Positions 14,773 to 24,260 of a stretch of 64,000 nucleotides of DNA are shown piece after piece (positions within the stretch are counted from its first letter, which is position 1; each line of letters begins with the position of its first letter). Origin of the DNA: Undibacterium sp049340185 (lineage in GTDB: Bacteria > Pseudomonadota > Gammaproteobacteria > Burkholderiales > Burkholderiaceae_D); contig NZ_JBMPPC010000006.1 in NCBI RefSeq assembly GCF_049340185.1, forward strand, positions 124,001 through 188,000. The letters run 5' to 3'. The notes under the pieces were generated by a model. It searched no databases. It was not told the origin of the DNA and saw only the letters and a list, made by a program, of their open reading frames with translations. The position numbers and the translations under genes are program-made.

Positions 14773-16170
14773 CTATAATGATTCGCCGGAAAATGATGTC
14801 GCCTTCCGGATCTGCATCCCTCCCGCGGTATCCTCAATCTCGTATCCCAGACCCTGAATCTCCGTACGCAGTGCATCTGATTCTGCCCAGTTTTTATTCA
14901 GGCGACAGAGGCGACGGCGTTCTGCCAGTGCTTGTACTTCGGCTGGTATGAGGAAGGTAGCTGGTTGCCAGTTCGCCAGATCGAGGCCCAGTACGCGGTC
15001 GAACTGATTGAGTGTGGCTTTTTTATCGGCATCATTCAGCGTTGATTTTAAAACTTCCCACATGACGACCAGTGCTTTTGGTAGATTCAGGTCCTGATTG
15101 ATTTCAGTATGGAAGCGAGTCACGTAGCTGCCGTCGGCCTTGCCGCCTTCTGGCAGGGCGAAGTACGTATCACGTAATCTGCCTAGTGCAGTTTGCGCTG
15201 CTTCTAATGCGTCCCAGCTAAAATTCATCTGACTGCGGTAGTGTGCCGACAGACATAAGAATCGATACGCCAGCGGATCAATCTGCTGGTCGATTAATGT
15301 TTGCAGTCTTAGAAAGTCACCGCTGGATTTAGACATTTTTCCTGCGTCGATTTGTAAGAAGTAGCCATGCATCCAGTAGTTGGCGAGGCGTGTGCCATGG
15401 CATGCCTGATTTTGCGCAATCTCGTTGCTGTGATGGATGGCGATATGATCTTCGCCGCCGCAATGGATATCGAACCACGGTTCGAGATATTTGCTTGCCA
15501 TTGCCGAGCATTCGATATGCCAGCCCGGAAAACCGCGTCCCCACGGGCTATCCCATTCCATCTGGCGCTGTTCATCTGCAGGACTGAATTTCCAAAGGGC
15601 GAAATCGGTCGCATGCTTTTTTTCACCGAGTTCGACGCGCTTGCCAGCCTCAATACCATCGCGGTTGAGACGTGCCAGATAGCCGTAATCCTCTTGTTGA
15701 GACGTGTCGAAATATACGCCGTCGCTGGTAATGTAGGTAAATCCTTTTTGTTCGATCGCGGCGATAAAATCGATTTGCTCTGCGATGTGATCGGTCGCTT
15801 TGCACCAGATGGCGGGTGGCAGCATGTTCAGGTTGTTCAGGTCGGATGTAAAGGCGACGGTAAATCTCTCGGCGATATCCCATGCAGATTCACCAGCTTT
15901 GCGACTGCCTTTTTCCATTTTATCTTCACCGTCGTCGGCGTCCGAGACCAGATGGCCGACGTCAGTGATATTGATGACGTGGCGCACCACGTGACCATTA
16001 AATTCTAGTGTGCGGCGTAAGAGATCTTCAAACAGGTAGGTACGCAGGTTACCGATATGTGCGTAGTCATACACTGTCGGGCCGCAGCAATACAGACCGA
16101 TCCAGTCTTGGCGTAATGGCGTGAACAAACGGAGCTGGCGTTCCCAATTGTCGTAGAGATAGAGTTGCAT
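14773..16170 (-). CDS. cysS: Cysteine--tRNA ligase
   Basis: 465 residues, standard length. A class I synthetase that activates cysteine with ATP and loads it onto tRNA-Cys in the cytoplasm. Visible motifs: zinc ligand and HIGH region CGPTVYDYAHIGNLRTYLF (Cys29, HIGN 39-41 region), a second zinc-binding part PGWHIECSAMASKYL with GGEDHIAIHHSNEIAQ, the KMSKS loop in GKMSKSSGDFLRL, and the C-terminal anticodon-binding part ending GLGYEIEDTAGG. All key residues are present. It is convergent with the binding-protein gene and stands alone. Confidence 0.98.
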   Translation of the reverse strand: MQLYLYDNWERQLRLFTPLRQDWIGLYCCGPTVYDYAHIGNLRTYLFEDLLRRTLEFNGHVVRHVINITDVGHLVSDADDGEDKMEKGSRKAGESAWDIAERFTVAFTSDLNNLNMLPPAIWCKATDHIAEQIDFIAAIEQKGFTYITSDGVYFDTSQQEDYGYLARLNRDGIEAGKRVELGEKKHATDFALWKFSPADEQRQMEWDSPWGRGFPGWHIECSAMASKYLEPWFDIHCGGEDHIAIHHSNEIAQNQACHGTRLANYWMHGYFLQIDAGKMSKSSGDFLRLQTLIDQQIDPLAYRFLCLSAHYRSQMNFSWDALEAAQTALGRLRDTYFALPEGGKADGSYVTRFHTEINQDLNLPKALVVMWEVLKSTLNDADKKATLNQFDRVLGLDLANWQPATFLIPAEVQALAERRRLCRLNKNWAESDALRTEIQGLGYEIEDTAGGMQIRKATSFSGESL

Positions 16171-16697
16171 AGCGAATGAGAAATTAAATTAAAGGAAAGA
16201 GTGAGGCGTTCACTGGCGCACGTCATGGCTTGTTAGCGATTGACAAGCTTTGGTACATGCCGTCCATGACGGTGTTGTTGCAGTCAAGCGTGTGCGAAAA
16301 CGAGATCAGCAGGGGATCAACAGCGACAACAGGGCGACATTACTGGCGCAGACGTCAGACTGCCTGCGAGTACAGGCGTGCTGTCAGCGGATGCAATACT
16401 GGTCTGGTGGTTGTATGTTGTCACAGTGTAGTGAGTGTAGTGAGTGTGGCGAGTGTGAATTCGGGTGAATATAGGTAAATAAGGACAAGCGAATAAGATA
16501 AGAATTTATCACAGAAGTTGTCTATCTAGTCGAATTGTTTGCCCGGAGAAATGTTTGAACAGATTGTCTTGCAGTTCAGTTTGCACTCTGCGTTCGGCAC
16601 CATATAATCAGATCACAGGATCGCAATGCTATCGAATCGAATAGTTGATTCGTCAGCTTTATCAACCGGTGAAAATAAGAAAAGTAGGGAGAGCACG
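16171..16697. other. Intergenic region with a 9-bp tandem repeat
   Basis: No convincing gene lies between cysS and the diguanylate-cyclase gene; the short open frames here have no recognisable protein features. The 9-mer GTGTAGTGA is repeated at 16426-16434 and 16435-16443, with a third variant copy GTGTGGCGA at 16444-16452. The stretch must hold the divergent promoters of both genes. Confidence 0.5.
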
Positions 16698-17792
16698 ATG
16701 CAAGTACGTTATCCCGATGTCAGCGATGAGACCTATCGCAGTTATTATCTGAAGCAAGACAGAGGACAATGCCGCAAGCTGGTCAGGATTGTGCTGTGGA
16801 CGAGTTTGCCGCTGCTGTATGTCGACTATTTATTTCATGGCCTGACGATAAGCTTACTGGCGTTGCTGGTCTTGCGTACGGTAGTCGTGATTGGATCAGC
16901 AGTGTTGTTGAAGCGACTTGCTACGACTCCCAGCGCAGAGACGTTACAGCGAGATATGTTGCTGTGGATCGTGCCAGTGTTGTTCACCCAATTTGCCAGT
17001 AATGCGAGTTTGCCGCGTGAGTATTTTGGGCATTATCTGATTGATGCCTGGCTGGTGATGATTTATTTTATTGCGATTCCCCTACCTTTGCGGGTATTGC
17101 GTGCACCGATGATTGTGTTTGTGACGGCGTCTTTGTGTTTGCTGGCATATCAGCAGGCAGCATTGTCCGCTTATACGATCAGCGTCACGTCGATGCTGTT
17201 GGCTGGCGCATATTCAGGGCATGCTATCTCGGCGTATCTGCATCGCTATCGTCGTAAAATTCTCAGTGCCGAGCAAGAGATAGAGCGTCAATCGACGATT
17301 GATCCGGTGACCGGTGTTGTCAATCGCCGCGAATTTATGCGTATCTCAGATTCTGAATTGCAGCGTCATGTGCGTCTGGGTAAATCCTTATCGATCCTGG
17401 TGCTTGATCTGGATCAGCTCAAGCAGATTAGTGATCTGCACGGACATCATGCGGGCGATATTGTGCTGGTTGAAGTCACGCGCAGGATGAAGCGGGCAAC
17501 CCGCAGTTATGATTGTCTGGCGCGATATGGCAATGAAGAATTTTGTATTCTTTTGCCAGAGGCCAGCGCCGAAGACGCGGACCGGATTGCGGCTCGTACC
17601 CGTGCGACTGTACTGGCAATGCCGGTAGCGTATTCTGGTAAAGAGTTGCGTGTCACGGTCAGCATGGGCGTTGCGACGATGCAGGAGGGCGATACCGCAT
17701 CGAGCATGTTGCAGCGTGCTGATGCCTCGCTAGCCAAGGCCCGAGTGGCGAATGATCACGCGTATGACAGCGTGATCGGTGGCGAGGCCTGA
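16698..17792 (+). CDS. Membrane GGDEF-domain protein with GNEEF motif
   Basis: 364 residues from the ATG at 16698, which has AGGGAGAG upstream. About six membrane helices span roughly residues 35-195, followed by a GGDEF domain (STIDPVTGVVNRREFMRISD, then SILVLDLDQLKQISDLHGHH). Such domains join two GTP into cyclic di-GMP. The active-site loop reads RYGNEEF (278-282) instead of GG[DE]EF: Asn replaces the second Gly. The inhibitory-site motif RxxD is present as RSYD. The substitution may weaken or abolish catalysis, making this a possible sensor or weak cyclase. The membrane part probably senses an envelope signal. Confidence 0.88.
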   Translation: MQVRYPDVSDETYRSYYLKQDRGQCRKLVRIVLWTSLPLLYVDYLFHGLTISLLALLVLRTVVVIGSAVLLKRLATTPSAETLQRDMLLWIVPVLFTQFASNASLPREYFGHYLIDAWLVMIYFIAIPLPLRVLRAPMIVFVTASLCLLAYQQAALSAYTISVTSMLLAGAYSGHAISAYLHRYRRKILSAEQEIERQSTIDPVTGVVNRREFMRISDSELQRHVRLGKSLSILVLDLDQLKQISDLHGHHAGDIVLVEVTRRMKRATRSYDCLARYGNEEFCILLPEASAEDADRIAARTRATVLAMPVAYSGKELRVTVSMGVATMQEGDTASSMLQRADASLAKARVANDHAYDSVIGGEA

Positions 17793-17822
17793 GCTTGCCG
17801 ACCTTGCAAACCCGCATCATTT

Positions 17823-19241
17823 CTATGACACTTCTTTTTGCAAAAACTCCCAGACGCCGGGATCTGACATCGCAGCAATATTGATGCGCATTCTGGTGGA
17901 AGGGAGTTGGTTCGGCGAGAACAAACTGCCTGGCGCCAATAGAAAACCTTGCTCCATTGCTTTCTCGGTCAGGGCATTGGTGTCACAGCCAGTATCGGTC
18001 CACAAGAACATGCCAGCAGGTGTGCGGTAATCGACCTTCATTCCGAGATGCTCGATACGCTTAGTCACATCATCCCGTACAGAGTCCAGTTTGACGCGAA
18101 TGCGATCGACGTGTTTGCGGTAATGACCTTCGGACAAAATTTTATACACCACGCGTTCACCGATTTCGGTCGTCGTCAGGGTTGACAGCATCTTGCGGTC
18201 TGACAGGCGCACGGCTAATTCATGTGAGGTCGCGATAAAGCCGACACGCAAATTGGCTGCCAGTGTTTTAGAAAAACCACCTAAATAAATTACGCGGTTC
18301 AATTGATCCAGTGCAGCGATGCGCGTCGCTGCTTGTACTGCGGTGCCGGGATGCATGTCGCAATAAATATCATCCTCAACCACCATGAAATTATGTTCTT
18401 CGGCGGTCTTTAATACCTGAAAGGCTTTTGCCGCGGATAAGGATGTGGAGGTCGGATTGTGCATGACCGAATTGATGATGTAGAGCTTGGGCTTATGCAA
18501 AGCGGCGAGTTCGGCGAGCTTGATCACGTCCGGGCCGTCATGCAAACGCGGAATGCCGATGACTTTAGCGCCGAGAATCGCGAAGGAGGCAAACATCAAA
18601 AACCAGGCAGGATCATCAACGAAGATGGTGTCACCCGGTCGTGTAAATTCGCGTGCGACCAGGTCCAGCGCCTGGGTGACGCCAGTCGTCATGACGATCT
18701 GCTCGGGTGCGGCGGCGATTTCGAGTTCGGCAAGCTTTAATTGCAATTGCTGACGCAGAGGCAGAAATCCTTGTGGTGTGCCATAGTGCAATAACAGATT
18801 CTGATTCAGGCGGCTGATGGAGCGCAGTCCATTGGCGACCAGTTCACCATCCAGCCAGTCATGCGGCAGGACGCCGGAGCCAGGCATTTTTTGCGGCGGT
18901 AATTGGCGAAACATATTCCGTACCAGCCAGACCACATCAAGCTGCTGTGATCCCGCGATAGTTTGCGGAGTAGTGTCATGCTGGGTCATCATCGAGGCAC
19001 GTTCGCGCACAAAAAATCCCGAGCCGCGACGTGATTCCAGATAGCCTTTTGCCACCAGCCTGTCATAGGCTTCGACCACGGTGAAGCGCGAGACGCCTTG
19101 CTCATCTGCGAATTGGCGTATCGACGGCATACGTGCCCCATTGCGCAACAGCTTGTCGTCAATGCGGGTTGCGATATTGCGGACAATCTGCTCCACCAGT
19201 GAGCCGCCAGAGTCGCGCGAAATAATGCTGCTGCCGTTCAT
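17823..19241 (-). CDS. MocR-type regulator (GntR HTH fused to aminotransferase domain)
   Basis: 472 residues. N-terminal GntR winged helix (MPSIRQFADEQGVSRFTVVE, YLESRRGSGFFVRE) joined to a fold-type I aminotransferase domain (GVTQALDLVAREFTRPGDTI, VEDDIYCDMHPGT, and the PLP lysine in YLGGFSKTLAANLRVGF). MocR proteins use bound PLP and an amino-acid-like effector to regulate transcription. It is divergent from the dehydratase and exporter genes, which are its likely targets. A direct repeat in the shared region at 19321-19340 looks like its operator. Which effector it senses cannot be told from sequence. Confidence 0.92.
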   Translation of the reverse strand: MNGSSIISRDSGGSLVEQIVRNIATRIDDKLLRNGARMPSIRQFADEQGVSRFTVVEAYDRLVAKGYLESRRGSGFFVRERASMMTQHDTTPQTIAGSQQLDVVWLVRNMFRQLPPQKMPGSGVLPHDWLDGELVANGLRSISRLNQNLLLHYGTPQGFLPLRQQLQLKLAELEIAAAPEQIVMTTGVTQALDLVAREFTRPGDTIFVDDPAWFLMFASFAILGAKVIGIPRLHDGPDVIKLAELAALHKPKLYIINSVMHNPTSTSLSAAKAFQVLKTAEEHNFMVVEDDIYCDMHPGTAVQAATRIAALDQLNRVIYLGGFSKTLAANLRVGFIATSHELAVRLSDRKMLSTLTTTEIGERVVYKILSEGHYRKHVDRIRVKLDSVRDDVTKRIEHLGMKVDYRTPAGMFLWTDTGCDTNALTEKAMEQGFLLAPGSLFSPNQLPSTRMRINIAAMSDPGVWEFLQKEVS

Positions 19242-19572
19242 AGCTCATCCTCAAAGAAACTGTATCAAAGAAATTGTACTGGGAAAGTTGCCGTAACAGT
19301 GTGGAAATTATCTTTTTTATTGTATTGGTACTGTATTGGTTTTTGCGCTTAGGATAGCACAAACAGATGGGTGCGCAATATGCTGTGACAGGATTCATGA
19401 TGCAAAAGCATCAGCTTGCTTTACGGCGTAAATGAGCTTGCAAATAAGGTCGCAGGTAATGCCGTAAATGACATAGCAAGCGACACTACAGACGATATTA
19501 CAGGTGATCCAGCAAACGCTAAAGCAAACGACTCAACAACTAAACCGGTCAATGGATACCGCAGGAGATATG
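19242..19572. other. Divergent regulatory region of the MocR and dehydratase genes
   Basis: No gene is seen. The stretch contains the TGTATTGGT direct repeat described separately, and near 19259-19285 looser related words (CTGTATC, TTGTACTGGG). The part from about 19440 to 19570 is rich in GCAA and GCAAACG words and has no stop for several codons, but it has no RBS and is taken as leader sequence. Confidence 0.5.
19321..19340. promoter_or_regulatory. Direct repeat, probable MocR operator
   Basis: TGTATTGGT occurs at 19321-19329 and again at 19332-19340, an 11-bp period or one helical turn. MocR/GabR-type regulators are known to bind direct repeats upstream of their own and divergent genes. 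The site lies about 80 bp from the regulator start. Confidence 0.6.
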
Positions 19573-20544
19573 ATGAATTTTAGTTTACCCAGTTTATCCG
19601 AGATAACGACCGCCGCTGACATCGTTTATGCCGCGTTGCCGCCGACACCGCAATACGTCTGGCCTTTGCTGTGCGAGGCGATTGGTACGGAGGTCTGGCT
19701 CAAACACGAAAACCATACACCGACCGGCGCTTTTAAAGTCCGTGGCGGGCTGGTGTATATGCAGGAGTTGTTACAGCGTACACCCGATGTCCGGGGTGTG
19801 ATTGCGGCGACGCGCGGCAATCACGGGCAGTCGATTGCATATGCGGCGCGGCGGGTCGGGCTGGCGGCAACCATTGTGGTACCGCGCGGAAACAGCAAAG
19901 AGAAAAACGCTGCCATGCGTGCGCTCGGTGCCCAGTTGATTGAGTACGGCGATGAATTTCAGGAGAGCCGTGAATACGCCTTGGTGTTAGCCGAGGAGCG
20001 CGGTTTGCACATGGTGCCATCCCTGCATCGCGATCTGGTCCGCGGTGTAGCGACGTCATGGCTGGAATTGTTCAAGGCTCAGCCTGCGCTGGACGTGGTG
20101 TATGTGCCGGTGGGGCAGGGCTCTGGTATCTGTGCGGCTATTGCAGCACGTAATGCGCTGGGTTTGGCGACGCGTATTATCGGTGTGGTGTCCAGTCATG
20201 CACGGGCTTACCAGCTCTCATTTGAGCAAAGGCGCTTAGTTACCTCTCCCGTGACAACCGTACTTGCGGATGGTTTGGCGTGCCGTGTGCCGGACCCGGC
20301 ATCGCTGGCAGTTATTTTTGATGATGTCGAGACGATTGTGGCGGTGTCCGATGCCGACGTTGCGGAGGCGATGAAGTTATTGTTCGTCACCACGCATAAC
20401 GTCGCCGAGGGCGCGGGTGCTGCGGCGCTGGCTGCCGTGATGCGGGATAAGCACCGTTTGCGTGGCTTAAAAGTCGGCGTACCGCTATGCGGCGGCAATG
20501 TAGATCATGAGGTGTTCGCTGAAGTATTAAGCGACGCTATTTAG
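19573..20544 (+). CDS. PLP-dependent serine/threonine dehydratase-like enzyme
   Basis: 323 residues from the ATG at 19573; AGGAG lies five bases upstream, which decides against the earlier in-frame ATGs at 19552 and 19570. Fold-type II PLP enzyme: the cofactor lysine sits in HTPTGAFKVRGG, the substrate loop in ATRGNHGQSIAYAA, and the phosphate-binding Gly-rich loop in PVGQGSGICAA. Such enzymes deaminate threonine or serine to 2-oxo acids through an enamine. The absence of an ACT regulatory domain argues for a catabolic or specialised enzyme. The neighbouring exporters and RidA-like protein fit amino-acid handling under the divergent MocR regulator. Confidence 0.88.
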   Translation: MNFSLPSLSEITTAADIVYAALPPTPQYVWPLLCEAIGTEVWLKHENHTPTGAFKVRGGLVYMQELLQRTPDVRGVIAATRGNHGQSIAYAARRVGLAATIVVPRGNSKEKNAAMRALGAQLIEYGDEFQESREYALVLAEERGLHMVPSLHRDLVRGVATSWLELFKAQPALDVVYVPVGQGSGICAAIAARNALGLATRIIGVVSSHARAYQLSFEQRRLVTSPVTTVLADGLACRVPDPASLAVIFDDVETIVAVSDADVAEAMKLLFVTTHNVAEGAGAAALAAVMRDKHRLRGLKVGVPLCGGNVDHEVFAEVLSDAI

Positions 20545-20745
20545 ATAATAAGGGGAGTATGTAGATAAATAGTGCTTATTCCGCATACTTTCATTAGTGA
20601 TTGAAAAAATACACCTCCCTAGTATATTTTTTCTTCGTCAGTTTGACAGACGGTGTGATAAATCGATCCATTCGTTTTTCATTTGTTTGTTGTTTATTAA
20701 TTTATTAGTTCATTAGCTCCCTATATCAATCTGAAGAAAGCTCTT

Positions 20746-21342
20746 ATGCAGTTCGCTGAAATTCTCGCCTTTACTACCTTTGCCTGGATCGCGTCTTTTA
20801 CGCCGGGACCGAATGTGGCGATTGCGGCCACAACCGGGGTCAATCATGGTCTGCGCGCGGCATTGCCGCAGGTTGCGGGTGTGCCGATTGGTTTTGTGGC
20901 GCTGATGTGGCTTGTGGGTTTGGGTGGCATGGCGATTTTGCAGGCGAGTCCGTTACTGGTCTGGGGGATGAAGCTGGCGGGCAATGCGTATCTGTTGTAT
21001 CTCGCCTGGAAGCTCTGTTTCTCACGCCAGCTATCATCCTCGGAGGCGATCAAGCCGCTGAGCCTGATGCAGGCCGCCTTATTTCAGATCGTGAATCCTA
21101 AAGCCTGGATGATGCTGGTTGCTGCAACCTCGACCTATGCGATTGGTCATGCCGATTTTATGGCGCGCATGTCGTGGATGAGTCTGGGGTTTATTGTCCC
21201 TAGCGCATTGAGCGTCATGGCGTGGGCGTGGATGGGACAGAGTTTGCGTAGCTGGCTGTTGGTTGGCAATCGCTTGCGCAATTTCAATCTGTGCATGGGT
21301 CTGGCGTTAGCGCTGACGGCTGTATGGATGCTCACTCGCTAA
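20746..21342 (+). CDS. LysE/RhtB-family amino-acid exporter
   Basis: 198 residues, the usual size, with about six membrane helices. The N-terminal signature FTPGPNVAIAATTGVNHGLR matches the conserved TPGPN motif of the family, and KLAGNAYLLYLAWKL and QIVNPKAWMMLV are also typical. It exports amino acids or related metabolites across the inner membrane, driven by the proton gradient. It follows the dehydratase gene by 200 bp and is followed by another exporter, so the block probably removes excess amino acids. Confidence 0.9.
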   Translation: MQFAEILAFTTFAWIASFTPGPNVAIAATTGVNHGLRAALPQVAGVPIGFVALMWLVGLGGMAILQASPLLVWGMKLAGNAYLLYLAWKLCFSRQLSSSEAIKPLSLMQAALFQIVNPKAWMMLVAATSTYAIGHADFMARMSWMSLGFIVPSALSVMAWAWMGQSLRSWLLVGNRLRNFNLCMGLALALTAVWMLTR

Positions 21343-21403
21343 CTATTTTTTTAAAATAGTGAAAAAAATAGTCAAAAAATAGTCAAAAACAGAACAGAAG
21401 CTC

Positions 21404-22285
21404 ATGACAACACAAAAAATAGCAGAGACACGCGGCATGTGGCTGGGGGCGGTTGGCGTCGCCATTTTTAGCCTGACCTTGCCATTCACGCGGATGGCGG
21501 TGGCAGAGCTCAATCCGGTATTTGTAGCGCTGGGACGTGCGGTGGTGGCAGCGACCTTGTCCGCAGTCTTGCTGTGGCAGATGCGGGCGCAATGGCCGGA
21601 TCGTCAGCAGTTACGTGGATTACTAATTACGGCGCTGGGCGTAGTGGTCGGCTTTCCGGTGTTCTCGTCGATTGCGATGCATTATGTACCAGCTTCACAC
21701 GGAGCGGTCGTGTTGGGTATTTTGCCTCTGGCAACCGCCTTATTCGCGGCGCTTCGTTTTGATGAGCGTCCGTCGGTGGGGTTCTGGATTATGGCTCTGA
21801 TTGGCAGTGGTCTGGTCGTTGCGTTTGCGTTGCAACAAGGTGGCGGAAGTTTTCATCTGGCAGATTTCGCGTTGTTTGCCGCCGTGATTGCGGCTGCCAT
21901 GGGATATGCCGAGGGTGGACGTTTGTCGCAGGCAATGGGTGGTCAGCAGGTGATTTGCTGGGCACTGGTCTTGTCGATGCCGGTCTTGCTGCCGGTAACG
22001 GTCTGGCTGGGCTGGCGCTATGGCTTGCAGGCGTCGGCGCATGCCTGGCTTGGTTTTGCGTATGTCTCACTGTTTTCTATGTTCATCGGGTTCTTCTTTT
22101 GGTACAAGGGGCTGGCAATCGGTGGTATTGCCCGGGTCGGGCAGGTGCAATTAATTCAGCCATTTTTGACGCTGCTTGGCGCTGCCTTGCTGGTAGGTGA
22201 AAATTTAACCCTGAGCAACGTCGCATTTGCCCTTGCCGTGATCCTTGTGGTGGGGATAGGCCGCCGTATGAAGATTCAACGGTGA
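21404..22285 (+). CDS. EamA (DMT) family transporter
   Basis: 293 residues with about ten membrane helices and two EamA repeats. Motifs include GVAIFSLTLPFTRMAV, the end of repeat one at VLGILPLATALFAALRFDER, and the second-repeat motif GLAIGGIARVGQVQLIQPFL. The family exports amino acids and other small metabolites. Separated by about 60 bp of A-rich sequence (AAAAAATAGTC repeats) from the LysE-type gene, it probably shares its transcript. Substrate unknown. Confidence 0.88.
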   Translation: MTTQKIAETRGMWLGAVGVAIFSLTLPFTRMAVAELNPVFVALGRAVVAATLSAVLLWQMRAQWPDRQQLRGLLITALGVVVGFPVFSSIAMHYVPASHGAVVLGILPLATALFAALRFDERPSVGFWIMALIGSGLVVAFALQQGGGSFHLADFALFAAVIAAAMGYAEGGRLSQAMGGQQVICWALVLSMPVLLPVTVWLGWRYGLQASAHAWLGFAYVSLFSMFIGFFFWYKGLAIGGIARVGQVQLIQPFLTLLGAALLVGENLTLSNVAFALAVILVVGIGRRMKIQR

Positions 22286-22477
22286 ACTTGTTTAAAATCC
22301 ATCACTCTCCAAATTAAATCAAGCGGTTTCATGCTTATTGGGGGTGTTAATCGGGTGGTGAGGAGCTTACAATATACGACTGACCTTAGTTTATCTTCGC
22401 TATTCACATAGCTTTAGTTAGCATTACTCAGTCGCCTGTGTTTGCCGGGTGCACCACCTTACTTTTTGGAACAAACC

Positions 22478-22936
22478 ATGTCTTTTTACGAAAAACTTCA
22501 AGCCTTGAATATTGAGTTGCCAACCGTTGCTGTGCCTGCTGCTGCGTATGTTATGTACGCTCAAACTGGCAATACCGTGTTTTTGTCCGGTCATATCGCC
22601 AAAAAAGATGGCAAAGTGTGGGTAGGTCAATTAGGTAAAAATATTAGCACTGAAGAAGGCAAAGCTGCGGCCCGTGCGGTTGCGATTGACCTCATCGCCA
22701 CGCTGCAGGCGGCTTGCGGCGGCGATCTGAATCGCGTTAAACGCATCGTCAAAGTCATGAGTCTTGTGAACTCCACTGGTGATTTTACCGAGCAACATTT
22801 GGTCACGAATGGCGCATCCGAATTGTTCGGTGAGATTTTTGGTGAGCAAGGCAAGCATGCGCGCTCCGCTTTTGGCGTGGCACAAATCCCTATGGGTGCT
22901 TGTGTTGAGATTGAATTGATTGCTGAGATTGCTTAA
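22478..22936 (+). CDS. RidA-family protein
   Basis: 152 residues from the ATG at 22478, preceded by GGAAC. This is the longer form of the RidA/YjgF family: SGHIAKKDGKVWVGQLGKNI, then a C-terminal RSAFGVAQIPMGACVEIELI with the conserved Arg that binds the substrate carboxylate. RidA enzymes hydrolyse reactive enamines or imines released by PLP enzymes such as threonine dehydratase. Its position between a dehydratase block and an aminotransferase fits that protective role; specificity in this subfamily is less well defined. Confidence 0.88.
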   Translation: MSFYEKLQALNIELPTVAVPAAAYVMYAQTGNTVFLSGHIAKKDGKVWVGQLGKNISTEEGKAAARAVAIDLIATLQAACGGDLNRVKRIVKVMSLVNSTGDFTEQHLVTNGASELFGEIFGEQGKHARSAFGVAQIPMGACVEIELIAEIA

Positions 22937-23024
22937 GTCAACTGAGTCTGCCGATTCAGCTAAGTTAGCCAGTTATTCCGTCATAAAATTATAAAATTGT
23001 TTGAAAAACTTCAGTGAGACCAGC

Positions 23025-24218
23025 ATGAAACTTGAAAACCCGACCCCGATAGAGTGGAAATTTTCTGAACGAGCAGAGCAGTTGCAAAGCTCTGTGATTA
23101 GGGAAATTCTAAAAGTGACCATGCGTCCTGAAGTGATTTCATTTGCCGGTGGCTTGCCGTCGCCAGAGACTTTTCCGGTAGATCGTATGCGTGCGGCGTT
23201 CGACAAGGTATTGTCGCAACAAGGTAAGTCGGCATTGCAGTATGGCCCAACTGACGGTTATGCCCCTTTGCGTGAATTTATTGCGGACTCCTTGTCGACA
23301 GCAGATTCCAAGATTTTGCCCGAGCAGATTCTGATGGTATCTGGCTCACAGCAGGGACTGGATCTGCTGGGTAAAGTACTGATTGACGAGGGTAGCAAGA
23401 TTCTGGTGGAGACACCAAGCTATCTTGGCGCCTTGCAGGCGTTCTCGGTGTATCAGCCGCATTTTGAATCAGTTGATACCGATGATCATGGCCTGATCCC
23501 GGCTTCGGTTGCGACAAAAGGTCATGGCGCACGATTGATGTATGCACTGCCGAATTTCCAAAACCCGACTGGCCGTACTTTATCGCTCGATCGTCGTATG
23601 GAGTTGGTTGAGACCTGCGCCCGCATGGGAATCCCATTGATTGAGGATAATCCTTACGGCGATTTGTGTTACAGCGGCGAACCATTGCCAAAGATGCTGA
23701 ACATGAATCCGAATGGCGTGATCTACATGGGCTCATTTTCCAAGGTATTGACGCCGGGCATTCGCCTTGGTTATGTCGTTGGACCAGCGCCACTGATCCG
23801 TAAATTAGAGCAAGCCAAGCAGGCTGCCGATCTGCATACAGCAACACTGACGCAGATGGTCGTCTACGAAGTCATTAAGGACGGCTTCCTCGGTGAGCAT
23901 ATTCCGACTATCCGTAGTTTTTACTCTGGTCAGTGCGATGTCATGCTCAATGCGATGACGAAGCATTTCCCTGAGGGCGTCACATGGACGCGGCCTGAAG
24001 GCGGTATGTTCATCTGGGTGACTTTGCCTAAGCATATCGATAGCAAACAATTACTCGATGAGGCGATTGCGCAAAATGTTGCCTTCGTACCGGGTGGTCC
24101 TTTCTATGCGAATAATCCGGCGACCAATACCTTGCGCCTGAGCTTCGTCACTGTATCTCCAGAGCGCATCAACGAAGGGATTGAAAAACTGGGTAAGCTG
24201 ATTAAAGCTAAGATGTAA
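23025..24218 (+). CDS. PLP-dependent aminotransferase (2-aminoadipate/aromatic type)
   Basis: 397 residues from the ATG at 23025; the longer frame from a TTG at 23001 adds eight residues. A fold-type I aminotransferase of the MocR-like group without the DNA-binding domain: VISFAGGLPSPETFPVDRM, ILMVSGSQQGLDLLGKVL, LPNFQNPTGRTLSLDRR, EDNPYGDLCY, and the PLP lysine in YMGSFSKVLTPGIRLGYV, ending with an Arg in NTLRLSFVTV. Related enzymes transfer amino groups from 2-aminoadipate, aromatic or branched-chain amino acids. Substrate cannot be fixed from sequence. It follows the RidA gene by 88 bp. Confidence 0.9.
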   Translation: MKLENPTPIEWKFSERAEQLQSSVIREILKVTMRPEVISFAGGLPSPETFPVDRMRAAFDKVLSQQGKSALQYGPTDGYAPLREFIADSLSTADSKILPEQILMVSGSQQGLDLLGKVLIDEGSKILVETPSYLGALQAFSVYQPHFESVDTDDHGLIPASVATKGHGARLMYALPNFQNPTGRTLSLDRRMELVETCARMGIPLIEDNPYGDLCYSGEPLPKMLNMNPNGVIYMGSFSKVLTPGIRLGYVVGPAPLIRKLEQAKQAADLHTATLTQMVVYEVIKDGFLGEHIPTIRSFYSGQCDVMLNAMTKHFPEGVTWTRPEGGMFIWVTLPKHIDSKQLLDEAIAQNVAFVPGGPFYANNPATNTLRLSFVTVSPERINEGIEKLGKLIKAKM

Positions 24219-24260
24219 ATTTTTTAGCTCTGTTAAATCAATCAGACCAGGATTAACATT

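Noticed and set aside
15367..16008. 213-codon open frame on the + strand inside cysS
   Set aside because: It lies fully antisense to an undoubted cysS gene, has no recognisable protein features and follows from the codon bias of the real gene.
16230..16478. Short open frames between cysS and the GGDEF gene
   Set aside because: Low-complexity translations from a 9-bp repeat region, with no RBS.
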